Both the position numbers and the translations under genes were made by a program. Of a stretch of 64,000 bases of DNA, positions 34,101 to 44,907 are shown piece by piece. Source of the DNA: Plantago major (taxonomy: Eukaryota; Streptophyta; Magnoliopsida; Lamiales; Plantaginaceae); NCBI GenBank assembly GCA_026545765.1, contig CM048840.1, positions 33,422,765 through 33,486,764 on the forward strand, in the 5' to 3' direction. Below the pieces are notes generated by a model. The model saw only the letters and a program-made list of their open reading frames with translations. It was not told the DNA's origin and did not search any database. Every line of letters begins with the position of its first letter. Position 1 is the stretch's first letter.

Positions 34101-35440
34101 CAGAAACATATTTATTCACAAGAAAAGCTCCCCAGTTCATCTTGTGACTTGGATTCCAGTCAGCAAGGGGTGATTTCTTGTTTTCTTCATATAATACAAC
34201 ATGAACTGATTCTTCAATCTTCTTTGTTCTTTTGTTGTAAACTCTGTAAGCTTTGCTATTCATAGAATAACCAAGAAACACTCCTTCATCTGCCTTTGGT
34301 TGAAATGTTCTTAGATACTCTTTTCCATTGTTAAGAACAAAACATCTACAACCAAACACTTTCAGATGTTTAATATTAGGGGGTCTACCAACCAAGAGCT
34401 CATAAGGGGTCTTGTCATGGTGTTTGTTTATCAAACATACATTACGAGTGTAGCATGTTGTGTTTCTGACTTCAACCCAATAAACTTCACTTATTTCGAT
34501 GTCACCAAACATTGTCCTTCTTTGCTTCTTTAAGTTCTATTTTTCCTTTACGCAACACCATTTTGTTGTGGTGTTCTTACAGAGGAAAGTTGATGTTGTA
34601 TACCTTTCTTTGGTACAAAACTCCTTTATGTCTTGGTTGACAAATTGATTACCATGGTGCATTACGATTGCAGATACCTTGTCATTTTTCATGACTTCAA
34701 GCTTATTTAGCAAGTTTGGTATCTCCACCCTAGCATCAGATTTATGCTTCAGAAAGACAACCCAAGTGAATCTTGAGAAGTCATCTATAACAACCAGACC
34801 ATACTTCTTTCCTGCATAACTAGTTACAGATGATTCAAAAAGATCCATGTGTAATAGTTGCGTTGGTCTAACTTAGAGTGTCGGTTTTGGACTTGAAAGA
34901 GATTTTGGATTGTTTCCCCATCTGACAGGCAGAACAGATATCATCCTTTCTGAAAGATGTTTTGGGAAGGCCAACCACTAACTCTTTCTTGACAAGTTTG
35001 TTCAGAGTTTTGAAGTTCAAGTGACTCATTCTTTTGTGCCATAACCAGTGCTCTTCTGTGTGACCAGATTGACTCACCATGAGACATTCTTCAGATGTGG
35101 CAGATGCCCAATTGGCAACATAAAGACTACCTTTCCGCGAAAGCAACCAAGGTATGCCTTTGACTCATTGTCAATAAGTTTGCAAAACTTTGCTTTGAAT
35201 TTCACAGTAAATCCCTTGTCCGCAAACTGGCTCATGCTAAATAGATTGTATTTCAAACCCTTAACATGTAATACGTCAGTAATTGTTAAAGATCCCAATT
35301 TGACGTTGCCAAATCCCAGAGAGGGATTTAATTCTCCTCCAGCAAATCGATGTACGGTCCGGTGTTGCAAGCTTTGTAGTTGACGGATTTGCTTTGTCTC
35401 TGTCATGTGCTTTCGCATCCACTATCAAATAGCCATTGAG
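34100..35440 (-). pseudogene. Copia protease trace and defective integrase
   Basis: Near 35435-35415 the minus strand reads AQWLFDSGCES, the aspartic protease DSG site; a one-base loss follows before HMTETK-like sequence. Next comes DVLHVKGLKYNLFSMSQFADK, then the pre-integrase HHCC segment (WHKRMSHLN ... CSACQMGKQ) at 35146-34868. The integrase core at 34848-34537 keeps MDLFESS and IDDFSRFTWVVF. In place of the usual SDHG.EF the sequence reads VMHHGNQFVN, so the second catalytic Asp is His and the Glu is Gln. Frames break at about 34860 and 34530. The C-terminal part (KTPYELLVGRPPNIKHLKVFGCRCF, GVFLGYSMNSKAYRVYN) is open and continues into the accessory gene. The enzyme should be inactive. 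Confidence 0.88.
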
Positions 35441-36144
35441 CCTTAGTCCAAGAGGCGTTACGCACAAACAGAAGCAGGAGTTAGGTTCTTGCCTCAGAGA
35501 TAGAACCACTTAGACTAAACATTCTTCCAGTAGGAATCCACATTTTAGTGAATTTCTTGGGAGTTTATTTTTGTCTAACTTGATCAGAAGGAGATGCAAT
35601 AAAATTATTAATTTTGATCTCAATTTTCCTTCTTGTGGTGTTTCTAGATGTTCCCAGGGTCCAGAAATTAGTTAGGTTCAAAAAGATTTATGCTTTCTGG
35701 ACCCTGGGTTTCTGGGATTGCTTTTCAGCAAACTTAGCCTTTCTGGCCAGGTTCCTTCTAGCTCTGGCATTCAGTTTTTCAGTGGCTTGAGATTTCTTCC
35801 ACTTACATCTGTTACGTGCAATATCGCCTTTTGCCATTGTTCTTGTCCTTCCTTATATTGTTGCGGAAGAACTTTTCCAATAGTACGATAGCAATGCCAT
35901 TTCGAACACCTTTGGCTTTACGAATCGTTCTTGAAGCCTTACTAGTTTCTGCTGTCTTTATTTTCATAAAATGGTACAGTAGAGAATTTGCCTATTCCAG
36001 CAATTCTTCCTTTCCTAGTAATATAGCAATGTGGATGGTTACATGTCTGAGGGTTGTATTTCTTTTCAGAAACCTCATCCACAAGTTTCTTGTGAACTTG
36101 TTGTTCTTTCAAAGGTTGGGTTGCTACTCCTTTTCCTTTGTCAG

Positions 36145-37970
36145 CTACCCTAGCTTTCTGACCAATGCTATAGGTGGTTGAAGAACCATTACATTGACTT
36201 TTACAAAGGTCAACCTTTCATCACTCTTCTTCAGAGGAGATGAATTACTCGATTGTTCATCGAGTCCAAGTCCACCTTTCTCAGAGGGATCTCTTAGATA
36301 GGATTGAACCTCAGTGAGAGTGTCACTAGCCTTTGCATAAGATTGGAAGGATAGCTCTTTCTTTCGAAGTTCCTCATTCTCAAAAAGCAGCTTCATCATT
36401 TTCTTATTAAGTTCATCCAAGGCTAGTTTGTGAGAATTTTCATTCTCAGATATCTGAGCTTTCAGAAAGGCTATTTCAGCGTTCTTGTTCTCAGATACTT
36501 TGGTTAGCTTAGAAACCTCTTTTTCAAGAGTTTCTTTGCTTTCCTCTAGAATTCTGGTTTTGGATTGTGCTTCCAGAAATTCTTTCTCATAACGATCCAA
36601 TTCACTCTTGACCAATTCCAGATCCTCAATTTCATCATCACTCTCATAGTACAGAAATTGTGAATTGTTAGTTACCTCATCAGCCATAAGACACATTTCA
36701 ATGTTGGAGATGTCTGGACCAAAGAATCTCAAAGAACTCCACACATTTCATTCTTCTTAAGACCGAAGTCGATTACATCGTGGGTGATTCCACACAATTC
36801 TGGTGATGGTAGGTTTGAGTCATCTGAATCTCCATCTTCAAAATCTGTCTCAATGTCTAGAGCATCAAGTTGAATTTGAATCTTCTTCCTTTCTTCAGTC
36901 AGTAAGGCTCTTTGATTTCTCTTGAAATTTCTTATGTCCTTCTTGTCACCTGTCTTAAGCTTGTTTAAAGCAGGACAATCTCTCTTGAAGTGACCAGGCT
37001 TTTGACAATAGAAGCAGATATCATTTCCTATTTCTGCAGCTTCAGTACTAACACCTTTCTGAATGGGGGTGTTCAGAGAGTTGTTCATTTGTAAGTTCTT
37101 GTACTGATGATAGTTTGGGCCAAGATGCTTTTTCAGCTTTTCTTTAGCTTTTCTTCTCCCAATCTCTTGACTCACAAATTTCTTCATGTGTCTTACTGCA
37201 AGAGCATTTTCTTCTGATGCATCTTTGGTATCCTTCTTTTCAGAAGAACCTTGAGAAACTAGAGCAACACTTTGCAACTTTTCAGCTGTTTATTCTCTCT
37301 GAGTTGTCTCATAGTCTCTGATGGCAAGATGAGAGAAGAGCTCTCTGGGGTAATATTTGGCATCCCTTGATTGAAATAAAAGAACTTAGTGTGTTCCAGG
37401 TTGTGATTGAGACTTGACAATAGTCTTAATCTTTTTCGACTAGGAGTATCTATTGCTTTCACCAAGTGCGCCATATCACTCATAAGAGTAGTAAATCTGA
37501 AATCAAGTTCTTCCAGAGTTTGATGGGACCTTGTTTGAAGTTTTAGAACTTCAATTTAAGAACTTGAACTTGTTTTCTTTGGTTTTCTCGATTCAACGCA
37601 TTTCTTCAATCAATTGCCAAGCAACTTTTGCCGTTTAGCACCCGATTTACCTTGTATGTGCTCAGTGTCGATCGATGATTATATTACGAGCTTGACCATC
37701 CAATCATGTCTCTTGGCATCTTGATGTCGAGCTCTCTTAGCTTGTCTTCATATATAATGCTTCCACGAGCAACATGACCACTATCACTAGCGCCCATGTC
37801 CTCGCTTCCATCTTCCTTATGCGAGGCTTTTCTTCCATCGGACACCTCAAGATGCTGTTTGAGTTATGCGATTTTGATAGGCCCTTCATTGATGACATAG
37901 ATCATCTCATCACTAATGGCCTCGGATGGAGCATCATGTTGTTCTTCCATTTCGTAGTTTTACGGCTTTA
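36145..37970 (-). pseudogene. Copia gag, frame-broken
   Basis: Translation on the minus strand from an ATG near 37952 gives MEEQHDAPSEAI and soon meets stops. Three overlapping or nearby frames carry the rest. At 37483-37259 lies a capsid part with a motif like LEELDFRFTTLM upstream and FNQGMPNITPE. At 37277-36729 lies a zinc knuckle CFYCQKPGHFKRDC (C-X2-C-X4-H-X4-C). At 36744-36145 lies a coiled coil of about 110 residues (DELNKKMMKLLFENEELRKK) starting after a CLMADE motif. At least two frame changes (near 37265 and 36745) and several stops mean no full Gag can be made from this copy. Gag would form the virus-like particle; this copy probably relies on Gag from relatives. Confidence 0.85.
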
Positions 37971-38094
37971 GAACGGGAGCATCACTCGAGACATACCTGC
38001 ACGCTTAACACACAAATTATATAGTCCTCAGAAAGGGACAAAGTTCCTTCACCTATCAGGGGATCTAGGTTCAATGCAGAAGGCTTGTGAACCT

Positions 38095-38109
38095 CCTGCT
38101 CTGATACCA
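38095..38109 (-). promoter_or_regulatory. Primer-binding site for initiator Met-tRNA
   Basis: On the minus strand the sequence TGGTATCAGAGCAGG starts three bases inside the 5' LTR boundary. TGGTATCAGAGC is the standard plant Ty1-copia primer-binding site complementary to the 3' end of initiator methionine tRNA. It fixes the element's orientation. Confidence 0.95.
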
Positions 38110-38111
38110 CT

Positions 38112-38988
38112 TGTTGGTCCAGATAACGGCAAAGTAAAAGATTAGAGGGGGGTGAATAGTCTTTTAAAACTTTTGTCGATAAACACAGTTTCTCAGAAAC
38201 CTGCGGGGTTTTTGATACTTAGATTCAGAGCGCGGAAGACTTTAAGATAGGTAAGTGCAGAAACAATAAGTATGTGTGTGTGCTTTGCTGAAAGATAAAT
38301 ACAGAAAGGTAAATAACACAGCAAGTATAGTGGTATCTGGAGGTGGCGTAATCCTCCAACTAATCCACTTCGGTCGTATTTCTCAGCATCTAAGTGTGTG
38401 ATATTTATAGATGAATTAGAGAGTCGTTGAGATTTTATCCGTTAGACACAATTCAAATTCAGTCTATACTTATCTTGAAATGAGTACTCAGAAGTCCTTG
38501 TCTCATATCTCAGAGAGGACTGTGCTTTAGCGGCTTTTCTGCCGATGCAATTAATGCACATGTACTATTTCTTGTCCTGTAGTCTTCAACGGATACATTA
38601 GCCTTTCTGATGGCTTGCATGCTCCATACTCATGATGCCATATGTTCCAGAATCATGTTTCAAAAGTAACTAAATGCACTTAAGAAAGGATTAAGGACAT
38701 AGTCTTTCCGAGTGAGACTAAACCTTGGTGTCTTCATAAATCTTGTGCAATCTCCGGTCTTGTAATCTTCAGAAAAGCTCCATTGCTAGGATTGATCTTC
38801 ATGGTCTTCTTGGAAATAAAAATTACACTCAGAGACCTATAATCCTAATACAAGATTTACTAGACTAATCATACTCAGTGATTTTCTCTTTTACAATGTT
38901 CAAGTGAACCAAGAGTACTTTAATCACCTTTCTGGCTAAGATAAGAACATGTGATGAATGATCAAAATACTAACAGATATTCCTAACA
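38112..38988 (-). repeat. 5' LTR of the copia element
   Basis: 877 bp, promoter-side LTR for the minus-strand element. Compared with the other LTR I count about 10 substitutions and one length change in a G run (6 G here, 11 G there), which accounts exactly for the 5-bp length difference. Divergence of about 1.1 percent indicates a recent insertion. Confidence 0.95.
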
Positions 38989-40790
38989 TGCTCTTAATAT
39001 TTCTATTATATTTTAACTCTGTAAGCTTTTGATTGATTATACTAGCCAACATATATAGTATGTCAAATAAGCAGTCTTATCCTACCAAAAAGCATGAACA
39101 ACCATACTGTTGGCCAATGACTCTTGATGCTTTGAAATTACTATTTGTTTCTATACACGAACCTGATTTCTACGCAACTTTGTGCAACTTCTGATGGTTG
39201 GACGTTCGGGTTAGGTAAGCAGGCACTCGACAATCAGGAGTTACACAAAGTTGTGTATTGGTTAACTCGGGTACATGTTTTTACATTAACTTCGGGTATC
39301 GGGGTAATTGTGCATATACCCGAGAATTATGGGTGTGGGTTATAGCAATCGGATTTTCCAGATTTAATTGGGCACCCGACAATCAGGAATTGCACAAAGT
39401 TGGCAACTTTGTGTATTGAGTAACTCGGGTATAATTTTATATAGTAACTTTGTGTATCAGGGAAATTGTGTATATACCCGAGAATTCCGGGTGTGGTTAT
39501 AGTAATGGGGTTTTCTGGATTTTCGGGTACTCAGTTAAGAAATTAGACACTTTGAATTATGTATCATTGATTACATATGGATCTGGCGAGTCTGTGCATA
39601 AGTTTGTTGTAAAGCCACAGACCAAAGTCTTGTGAATTTGTGATACATGTTGAAAAACCAACTCGAGTTTTGTTATAATTCCTCCTCTCATTCATAAGTT
39701 TCTTTCATGTCTGATCCCGTCAGACATCGAAACTCATGGATGACCGGCAGTGCTTTAGCATTCACTGATTTCTTGGAGAAAAGAGATCGAATACGCAGAG
39801 TTTTGAATACGCATATTTGTTTCGGTTTGGAATTGTTGTTGAATAGCAGTTCTTCTAAAGAACCAACCAATTAATAGGTTATGTGCATCCAATTTTGAAC
39901 TTGAATAATGTCGACAATTTGTGGCTCATAAGATTTATCATATTATTATAGTCACTGATGATAATAATAGTAATATCTTGATGGTTTAGTAGATTATATG
40001 TAGATATATACATTGTGTTTGGCATTCAACTGAGTTTTGGAGTTAATGAATAGTGACTAATGCGGAGTTGAGTTTGAAGTTTTATTTTTGGTATTATTAA
40101 ATTTTGCATTTAAAGGGTTTAATAGTATATCAGGGGTTTGAAATTTTGAACTTTAGAGTTAATAAATAGTAACTCAACTTTTTTTTTTAGGAAATAAATA
40201 GTAACCCAACTCGAGTAGCATAGTGTAGAGTGGATAAACAGACACAAAAAATTGGAAAAACTCAACTCGAGTTGAGAAAATTCAACTCAAGTAGAGAGCC
40301 AAACAAGCGGATAGTCATCGTTGCTTCTGCTATGTGCACTTAAAACAATTATGGTGTATTGGAATTGTGAGAGTTTTTTTTGAAGTTAACAGGAATGAAT
40401 GAATCTTTTGTTATAAGCCACTGTAAGTGTTAATCTTTTCTATCGATCAAGATTTGGCTATTTTGTTATGTTAAATTTTAACTGGGTAAGGTATTTATCA
40501 ACTATACTGGCCAACATTGAATGTCAAATAAACAGTATAATCTTACCAAAAAGCATGAAGAATCGTATGATAACGTTCTCGGTTGGTGCCAATGGCTCCT
40601 GAACCTGCTTTCTAACCAACTTTGGGCAACTCCTGATGGTTAATCGTTCAGGTTTGGTAATCGGGCACCCGACCTGTTTTGTACCGATTTCATTTGGGTA
40701 ATTCAGGTACCCTTTTTACATTGAGTTCCGGTTTCAAGTAATTATATATACCCGAGAATTTCGGGTGTAGGTGTGGATTATAGTAATCAT
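38989..40790. repeat. Continuation of copy E flank beyond the copia element
   Basis: It starts with the second copy of TGCTC and continues as the paralogue of 15316-17040. The undisrupted site in the partner is tgccc at 15312-15316. It contains the same TGTTTGG element and the same internal repeat as the copy D flank. Confidence 0.88.
40016..40305. mobile_element. MITE-like element, paralogue of 16345-16605
   Basis: The ends TGTTTGGCATTCAACTGA and ctctacttgagttgaattttc (reverse-complemented interior of the right end) match the partner. It carries an extra T run at about 40180. It sits at the corresponding position in the duplicated flank. Confidence 0.5.
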
Positions 40791-41349
40791 TTTTTCATAT
40801 TTCGGACCTGCGGTTAAGAAATTTGACAGTTAAATACTCCATAAACATACTGCTAGCGTGCACAACCAGAGGCTTGTGAATTTGTGATACACTCTTGTTG
40901 AAAAACCATCTCTAATTTTCCTATAATCCCTATTCTCATTCATAAATTATCTCTTCTTGTTCCGTCAGACATCACAATCCATTGGTTGAGCGACAGTGCT
41001 TCAGCAACAACTGATCTCGTGGAGAACATAGATCGAATATATAGAGCCCACCATTTTCTTTTTGTTTGTTGTTTGGAATTGTTGTTGAGTAACAATTCTT
41101 CCAATCTAAAGAATCAACCAATTATATATGGATCTGAGGAGTCTGTAGCTATGTGCATGCAAATTTTGGTCCTGAATAAAGTAAACAACTAGTCAATGGG
41201 TCGTCGATACTCAAAGAGGAACAAAAATAAAATATAGTATAAGTGATGTATAATTATTAAAGTATTATAAGAGAAACTACCGCTATGTTTTGAAAAAAAC
41301 AGAGCTCTTCACCGTTTCAGCACCATAATAGTTATCCCTCTATCGGTTG

Positions 41350-42115
41350 GATCTGGGTATATGTTGTGCCAACTTGTGTTAGTTTCTTTAGGCTCTCGCT
41401 TGAGCTCCTCGACCTTAGAGATGGAAATGATGTTGAGAGATGCCGCACTATCAACCAATATATGTACCACTTAACTTTCGATGGTACCATGGAAACGGAT
41501 AGCCCAATTTCCTTCTTCCTTGCTTGGCGTGTTGATAATGGCTTCCTAAGTTCCTTCAGTCCGTCTTCTTCGCAACAACAAACTTAGATAGTATTCCCCT
41601 TCATCAGTACTGACTGCTTCCGAGTCATATAACACCACAATCATTATCTTTGCGCTAGCACACACATGAATTATCACGTAAAGCAAAGCCCATGTGCTCT
41701 TCTTTTACGAACCTCTTCATCATATTGTCTCTCATGATTTCCGTATTCGTTCTTTGGATTTTATGTCGGTGACGAAGTCACAATTGCAGATGAGTTGGGG
41801 GAACTTGCACTATTTGTGTCGTGGTGCTAGAGTTCCTCTTCAGATTCAGAAGTCGCTCGTACTTCTTGCTTGCTAAGCTGACCACCTCATTCAAAGTTTG
41901 CAGCTCGAACATTCGGATCTCTACATAAGATCTGGTTTCAATCCTTCCATGAAAAACTCCCATGAGAACTTTGTACACGACTAGCAGCCTTCTCAAAGTG
42001 GCACATGTATTCTTGTAAGTTTCCTATTTGGCGCACGTAACATGCTTAGAGTTTCGTTAGCATCCTCCAAATGAGCGGTGCTAAACCTAGCCATGATGCT
42101 TTTTTCGAACCTTAT
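41350..42115 (-). pseudogene. Ty3/gypsy gag-protease relic
   Basis: On the minus strand a degraded Gag segment reads IMARFSTAHLEDANETLSML and FMEGLKPDL, then EIRMFELQTLNEVVSLA (41996-41778), as in the retrotrans_gag region of gypsy elements. Further on (about 41500-41400) HGTIES and VHILVDSAASLNIIS appear, the aspartic protease motif with DSA in place of DSG. Stops and shifts are frequent, and no LTRs, RT or integrase are attached within the window. Confidence 0.72.
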
Positions 42116-43600
42116 TTAATCACGGGACACATATGAAGGATATTTGATGAATATTGCATAAAGTATGTAAAGATACGGTCTATTAATAATCTATTTCAGA
42201 GACCGAACTATATTGCCAATAAAATTATTGATGGTATCAATCAAAATATTTACTCCCTCATTTAGAAGCTGTTCAACTATTGTTCAAGCATAGAAATCAA
42301 GGAGAGTAATATTATAATATTATATACTGCATGTGTGGTTTACTTTATATATAACTTTATTAGTAGTTGAATTGATTGTTTAAATTATTTTTGACTTTTT
42401 TAGGAGTAATGTGAGATATAAAATTATATAATTGTTCTTGAATGGTAAAAAAATGAAAGTGAACAAACTCTAACGGAATACTCAAAATGACAAAATTGAA
42501 CAGCTACTACAGGACTTAAGGGGTATGTCTTTTAACCTTAACAAAATAAAACTTTAATATAAACGTTTAATTAATAATATCGATAATTCTTTTTCACTTT
42601 CGTACTAAGTTAGATATCGTACTCTTATTGGAGTAATGGTTCGTGGAATACAACTTTATCTCCACTGCAAAGTGATTACTACTGTTTCTATGATTCCGAG
42701 GTTTCGTTTCCTATTTGACTTATCAGATATATAGGGAAATAAGGAAACAGTCTTATCAGGCTTCACGTGATCACGCATATATACATTTAAAGTCATTGTC
42801 CACGTGCAATAATATTATAATTTCTTCCTTTTAATACTAGTAGAAAACTAAAATGCATGTTTCTGTAATATTCAAAAATAACCATTAAAGCATATTATCA
42901 CAATCCATACTTGTCTTTTTAATTAACCCCTCATCCTACACCATTAGTTAATGTCACCTTTTATTTTGAACGTATGGATTGATTTGTAAAATAAATGTAC
43001 AATTTGCTTTAAAAATATAACAAATTGAGTAACAGCCCTTGAATTTGTCCAGTTCTTGTCTTGAATTGTAGTAATATTGTTTACAAAAATTAAGTAAAAT
43101 ATGCTATATTTGGATTAAAACCATAACAAAAAGGCAACAAACTGAGATCTAGATGAATGGACAATAGCTGTTCTACATATAAGCCACCAAAGTAGCTAAT
43201 CTTGCAGTACGGGAGATGTTTTAGCATATAATGTAGAGAGAAAAAATAGGTTTAGTTTCCTGCAGAGTATTCTAACAAGTATATAAAGAGTGTTCTAACA
43301 AGGACTTACGTTGTTGATATGACTTAAAATGATCCTTTTTATAGTAAATTAAACAAAAAAACAAAAAAAAAAACAAAAAAGAATAGAAAGAAAAAAAAAA
43401 AAAAAAGAATCTTTTCCCGAGGAGTTAATTAGAAGTTTAAAAAAAAAAAAAAAAAGAAGAAGAAGAAGAAAAAAAAGAGTAAAAATTGGAAGTTTGTTAC
43501 GTGAGCTCGGTCTTATCTTACGTGATCGATTTGTTTAAATAACCCAGGATACACCGCTTCTTCCTCTCACACTACAATTAATCAAGTTCCAGCAAATTAG
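42116..43600. other. AT-rich intergenic DNA and NPF7 promoter region
   Basis: No gene is seen. Poly-A and gaa-rich low-complexity tracts occupy about 43355-43480. The last few hundred bases before 43600 should hold the transporter promoter; I could not single out a convincing TATA box. Confidence 0.5.
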
Positions 43601-43720
43601 TCTAGCAAAAGGGTCCTGAATTTGATCATCACAGTTCACAGACACTGTTTTGAATAGGCCAGAGAAATTGAGTTCAGAAGTGAACAAGATTTCAACATTT
43701 AGAGAGTGTTGGTACCATAA

Positions 43721-44905
43721 ATGACAACAGGTTTCACCGGTCCTGAATACTCCAAGGCCACTTCTCTCGTCGCATTTCTCTCTTCTCCGTCACCGGAAAC
43801 CTCCACGAAGCCTCTTCGGCTTTCCCTCTTGTTCAAGTTCCGCAAAAGGTATGATCATGTTGTTTCAATTCTTTTTTTTTGCGGATGTTTAGAATTATTT
43901 AAAATGTTAGTTAAAGTGATGAAGATGCTAATTAAGATGTGGAATCTAGCTAGCGGAGTATGTTAAAATGTCGTAATTGATGTTAAATCTTGTCCATTTT
44001 AATGCACAAATTAACCAAGTTAATATGTCATGTGTGCCGACATTTTGCATTTTTGTGTGTTAATGGAAAAAACGAGGTGCAAATCAGACTAAAATGTACT
44101 TATTGGATTTGGAGGAGTACGGATCAGTCACTTTCTTTATGTAATTAATCGGGTTTATGTTGGGCAAAATGCTTAGATACCTTATTTTCTAAAATTTGCA
44201 TAGAGTAGATTTTCAAATCAGACTCATTCACGAAACAGACGCGCGCTAGTTTTGCCAAACGTAACATTTTTTGTTTGGTGTGTTATCCGTAGTCATAGAT
44301 CAGTGATGTGATTGAAAAGATGGAACATAGGACACTATTCCTGCACTGGAAAAAGATAATGAAGAACATAAGTAACCATTTCAATAATGTAAGGCACAAA
44401 ATCGACTCAAGTACGGCTAATAGTAAATTATTGGGAAGCAAGAAGGAAATGCCACAGCAAATCCAGATAGATGATGAGTAGATATAATTTTCAGTGGATT
44501 ATATTGATCCATTTAGGTTTCTGAGAGGTGTTCATCACAGTCATAGAGACATCCCGGATAGTTGACGAAAGTGACTTTAGTATTGTACCATGACTTCACA
44601 CTGATTGTGTGCTTATTTCCTATGGAGTATGTTTAATTTGTGTATAAATGCAGCATTTGTTAAGCTTCTTGATACATTGATTTGTATAAATTAGTCTTCT
44701 GGTAATCATCTATGTGAGCTCTCAAGTAGTACTAAATAAACATTGATTTATTAATTTAAGTCGATAAGTATTGCATCTTGTTTCTGCAGCATTGAAAGAG
44801 TAATGCTGACTAAAGTAGATCAAATAGATTATTAACTGGTGTTATTCTTCCAAATTTTGCAGAGAACAGAGCTTTGACTCACTTCAATTGATCACTTTAA
44901 TATAG
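43721..44905 (+). promoter_or_regulatory. Possible uORF in the spliced leader of the NPF7 gene
   Basis: ATG at 43721 opens 42 codons and two bases up to a GT donor at 43849 (cgcaaaag/gtatga). An acceptor at 44861-44862 (ttttgcag) would join it to agaacagagc..., giving 14 more codons and a TAG at 44903-44905. The result is a 56-aa uORF that ends two bases before the transporter ATG at 44908. The leader intron of about 1.0 kb is inferred. If the ATG at 43721 is upstream of the transcription start, the uORF does not exist. Confidence 0.45.
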
Positions 44906-44907
44906 TC

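Larger units (their letters stand above)
27818..38988 (-). mobile_element. Ty1-copia (SIRE-like) element lacking RT, with accessory gene, 11171 bp
   Basis: It has two near-identical LTRs, TGTTGG...CCTAACA. The flanks are TGCTC at 27813-27817 and TGCTC at 38989-38993, a perfect 5-bp target duplication. A primer-binding site complementary to initiator Met-tRNA lies next to the right LTR and a polypurine tract next to the left LTR, so transcription is on the minus strand. Reading right to left: gag with CCHC knuckle and long coiled coil, a protease trace, the HHCC and core of integrase, then a long accessory region. No reverse transcriptase or RNase H motif appears between 34.1 and 28.7 kb. The gag coiled coil after the knuckle, with its CLMA motif, and a large extra gene suggest the SIRE/Maximus lineage; that placement rests on memory of the family. 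Confidence 0.95.

Noticed and set aside
33023..34265. Plus-strand frames opposite the accessory gene
   Set aside because: They are antisense shadows of a long minus-strand frame with consistent splice sites.
37774..37971. Plus-strand 65-aa frame in the copia leader
   Set aside because: It is antisense to the start of gag; the PBS and LTR order place coding on the minus strand.
43721..43966. ATG at 43721 as the start of the NPF7 protein
   Set aside because: Joining it through the only good donor and acceptor leads to TAG at 44903-44905; the ATG at 44908 gives a 1785-base CDS in perfect phase.
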